DNA from: Alphaproteobacteria bacterium UBA6189 | GTDB lineage: Bacteria; Pseudomonadota; Alphaproteobacteria; Rickettsiales; UBA3002 | Assembly (NCBI GenBank): GCA_002422745.1 | Contig: DITH01000105.1 | Span: forward strand, 1-8,383 | Reading direction: 5' to 3' | DNA length: 8,383 nt | Part shown: positions 6,673 through 8,383 of the stretch, piece by piece | Numbering within the stretch: the first letter of the stretch is position 1 | Layout: the number at the start of each line of letters is the position of its first letter | Translations under genes and position numbers: made by a program | The notes under the pieces: model-generated | What the model saw: the letters and a program-made list of their open reading frames with translations, nothing else | Database searches by the model: none | What the model was told of the DNA's origin: nothing

Positions 6673-7869
6673 ATGGCGCGCTACAACAAGGTTATGCAGG
6701 TGAGCGAACCGTATCAGGCCACACTAACATTCGGCCCCGCCAGGCGCGAAGTGGCGGTCGGGCACGTGATCGACATCACGCCCGCGCAACCCTTCCGGTT
6801 CGATAGCGGCGCCGAGATTGCAACCTTGTCGCTCGCCTACCAAACCTACGGCACGCTGAATGCCGAGCGCTCCAACGCGATATTCATCTGCCATGGCCTT
6901 ACTGGCGACCAGTATATTGCCGGGCCGCATCCGGTGACGGGTAAGCCGGGCTGGTGGGAAGCGATCGTCGGCCCCGGCCTGGTGCTCGATACCGAGCGCT
7001 ATTTTCTTATTGTGAGTAATGTGATCGGCGGCTGCATGGGCAGCACCGGCCCCAAATCCATCAACCCGCTGACTGGCCATGTGTACGGGCGTGATTTCCC
7101 CGTCCTCACCATTGCCGATATGGTACGTGCACAAGTGTTGCTGCTCGATGCGCTGGGCATCGACAAACTTTTCTGCGTGATCGGCGGATCGATGGGCGGT
7201 ATGCTGGCGCTGGAATGGGCGGCGCGTTATCCCGAGCGCCTCGTCGCCTGTGCACCGATTTGCACGGCCGCCCGCCACTCGGCACAGAACATCGCTTTTC
7301 ACGAAATCGGCCGCCAGGCGGTAATGGCCGATCCTGGCTGGGCAGGCGGCGACTACATCACGCAAGGCAGCTTCCCGGCCAAAGGCTTGGCCGTCGCGCG
7401 AATGACGGCGCATGTCACCTACCTGTCGGAAATGGGGCTGCAGGATAAATTCGGCCGCCGTCTGCAAGATAAACAGCAGCCGAGCTACGGCTTTGAAGTC
7501 GATTTCCAGGTCGAGTCCTACCTGCGCCACCAGGGCATGACGTTCGTCGAGCGGTTCGATCCTAACTCCTACCTCTACATCACCCGTGCGATGGATTATT
7601 TCGACCTTGCCGAGGGGCAGAAGCTGGCCGACATCTTCCGCGATACGCCGGTACGGTTCTGTGTCGTGTCGTTCTCGAGCGACTGGTTGTTTCCCACCTC
7701 GGAAAGCCGTCACATCGTGCGGGCGCTTAACGCGGTAGCCGCCAATGTCAGCTTCACCGAGGTGGAAACCGACAAAGGGCACGATGCCTTCCTGCTCGAT
7801 GTACCTGCGTTCCATGCGACGCTGAAAGGGTTCCTCGATGGGGTGGCAACAGCACGGGGCTTACGATGA
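6673..7869 (+). CDS. metX: Homoserine O-acyltransferase (MetX)
   Basis: Activates homoserine by O-acylation (acetyl-CoA in most MetX, succinyl-CoA in some) for methionine synthesis in the cytoplasm. It is an alpha/beta-hydrolase-fold protein of 398 residues. Nucleophile Ser173 sits in GGSMGGM, Asp337 in SSDWLFP and His370 in DKGHDAFLL, completing the triad. Other family signatures are AYQTYGTLN at 55-63, CHGLTGDQY at 73-81, [12 protein letters not shown] at 116-127, [10 protein letters not shown] at 138-147 and LDALGI. The acyl donor cannot be settled from these motifs. Neither ATG 6673 nor the in-frame ATG 6694 has a well-spaced ribosome site; I keep 6673 as the longer form. The stop overlaps a 19-codon ORF by ATGA, and metW follows after a 52-bp gap. 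The metX–metW pairing is common in proteobacteria and supports the assignment. Confidence 0.94.
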   Translation: MARYNKVMQVSEPYQATLTFGPARREVAVGHVIDITPAQPFRFDSGAEIATLSLAYQTYGTLNAERSNAIFICHGLTGDQYIAGPHPVTGKPGWWEAIVGPGLVLDTERYFLIVSNVIGGCMGSTGPKSINPLTGHVYGRDFPVLTIADMVRAQVLLLDALGIDKLFCVIGGSMGGMLALEWAARYPERLVACAPICTAARHSAQNIAFHEIGRQAVMADPGWAGGDYITQGSFPAKGLAVARMTAHVTYLSEMGLQDKFGRRLQDKQQPSYGFEVDFQVESYLRHQGMTFVERFDPNSYLYITRAMDYFDLAEGQKLADIFRDTPVRFCVVSFSSDWLFPTSESRHIVRALNAVAANVSFTEVETDKGHDAFLLDVPAFHATLKGFLDGVATARGLR

Positions 7870-7921
7870 GCACAGCACGGCTTTCTTTTCTTCGCAGGAA
7901 TGACAAAAATGGGGGAAACGT
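7866..7921 (+). repeat. Probable 56-bp insertion, dispersed-repeat-like, between metX and metW
   Basis: ATGAGC occurs at 7866-7871 and again at 7922-7927, where it is the metW start. Removing these 56 bp would restore a plain ATGA overlap between metX and metW, the junction style seen elsewhere in the window. The core, from TTCTTCGCAGGAATGAC to the following A-run and G-run, resembles one arm of the short dispersed repeats that read as SFLRRND-type peptides in many proteobacterial genomes; the opposite arm is absent. A second direct repeat, ACAGCACGG, lies at 7849-7857 and 7872-7880. The direct repeats are plain in the sequence. The insertion origin and repeat family are inferred, as no second copy lies in the window. 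Confidence 0.45.
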
Positions 7922-7925
7922 ATGA
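7866..7925 (+). CDS. Possible 19-codon ORF bridging metX and metW
   Basis: The ATG at 7866 overlaps the metX stop as ATGA, and the TGA at 7923-7925 overlaps the metW start as ATGA. The predicted peptide is [19 protein letters not shown], basic and without a recognisable domain. I do not claim a function for the peptide. If translated, it would let ribosomes leaving metX move through the inserted bases and stop at the metW start, keeping the two genes coupled. It may equally be untranslated repeat sequence. There is no conservation evidence, so confidence is low. Confidence 0.25.
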   Translation: MSTARLSFLRRNDKNGGNV

Positions 7926-8383
7926 GCCAGACCCAACTCCGCCCCGATCACGAGGTTATCGCCTCGCTTATCACCACGCAGGCGCGCGTACTCGATGTGG
8001 GCTGCGGCGATGGGCGGCTGCTGGGGTGGCTGCGGGCCCACAAACAGGTCGATGGCCGCGGCATCGAAATCGACCAGCAACAGGTGCAACGGGCGCTCAG
8101 CCAGGGCATCGCCGTGATTCAGGGCGATGTGGCGAGCGATCTGCCGCATTACCCGGCACAATCCTACGATTATGTCATTCTAAGCCAGGCGCTGCAGGCG
8201 ATGGCCGACCCGGTGGCGGTGCTCGAGCAACTGGTGCGCATCGGCAAACAGGCTATCGTGTCCGTACCTAATTTCGGCTACTGGAAAAACCGGCTGTATC
8301 TGAGCGTGCTGGGGCGCATGCCGGTTACCAAAACTCTCAGCTTCCAATGGTACGACACCCCCAACATCCATTTCTGCACCATC
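7922..8383 (+). CDS. metW: MetW methyltransferase-like protein (3' end outside window)
   Basis: The first 154 codons are present and the frame is open to the right edge. The protein has a class I SAM-dependent methyltransferase fold: motif I VLDVGCGDG at residues 23-31, acidic Glu49 in GIEID, QGDV at 67-70 and YDYVILSQALQA at 82-93. IVSVPNFGYWKNR (112-124), GRMPVTKTL and WYDTPNIHFCTI (143-154) are MetW-specific signatures. MetW is encoded next to metX in many proteobacteria and takes part in O-acylhomoserine formation, probably as a partner of MetX; a methyl acceptor is not established to my knowledge. The start at ATG 7922 follows a purine-rich GGGGGAA six bases upstream. Usual MetW length is about 200 residues, so roughly a quarter is missing. 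Confidence 0.92.
   Translation, partial: MSQTQLRPDHEVIASLITTQARVLDVGCGDGRLLGWLRAHKQVDGRGIEIDQQQVQRALSQGIAVIQGDVASDLPHYPAQSYDYVILSQALQAMADPVAVLEQLVRIGKQAIVSVPNFGYWKNRLYLSVLGRMPVTKTLSFQWYDTPNIHFCTI

Noticed and set aside
6724..7815. Long open frame (363 codons) on the minus strand across metX
   Set aside because: It is fully antisense to a clear metX with an intact catalytic triad; the peptide shows no recognisable domain, and long antisense frames are expected from GC-rich codon use.
7900..8271. Plus-strand frame starting [12 protein letters not shown]
   Set aside because: It runs out of frame through metW, whose methyltransferase and MetW motifs are in the 7922 frame; the product is an Arg/Pro/Gly-rich shadow.

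Overview
The window looks like chromosomal DNA from a GC-rich alphaproteobacterium (about 60% GC by eye). The lineage call rests mainly on gene order: a chorismate mutase–hisC–tyrA run reading away from metX–metW is an arrangement I associate with Alphaproteobacteria. The genus cannot be read from the sequence. Coding density is very high and most junctions are 4-bp ATGA overlaps. There are no tRNAs, rRNAs, complete insertion sequences or CRISPR arrays, and no gene-free stretch longer than 52 bp.

Layout. (1) Positions 2-3557, plus strand: the C-terminal part of a TonB-like protein (cut by the window edge), then rfbB, rfbD and rfbC, three of the four dTDP-L-rhamnose genes, then a HAD-family phosphatase. 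Successive genes overlap by 4, 4, 14 and 4 bp, so this is almost certainly one transcription unit. rfbA is not in the window. (2) Positions 3561-6642, minus strand: read in transcription order, a chorismate mutase fused to a degenerate prephenate-dehydratase/ACT-like region, a HisC-family aminotransferase, and a TyrA-family dehydrogenase. Together they can carry chorismate to prephenate and on to tyrosine. The operon ends 3 bp from the convergent HAD gene. (3) Positions 6673-8383, plus strand: metX and metW (cut by the right edge), which make or control O-acylhomoserine for methionine synthesis.

Three points stand out. The TyrA protein is unusually long because its C-terminal helical domain appears to be present twice, the second copy having lost the prephenate-binding Arg and other signature residues. 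The metX–metW junction carries an extra 56 bp between two copies of ATGAGC; it resembles a fragment of a dispersed repeat and encodes a 19-codon ORF that overlaps metX and metW by ATGA on both sides. The chorismate mutase has Glu where the E. coli enzyme has Gln88, and its C-terminal domain lacks the dehydratase TRF motif. I do not see a wholly new multi-gene system here; this is mostly housekeeping biosynthesis with some unusual protein architecture.
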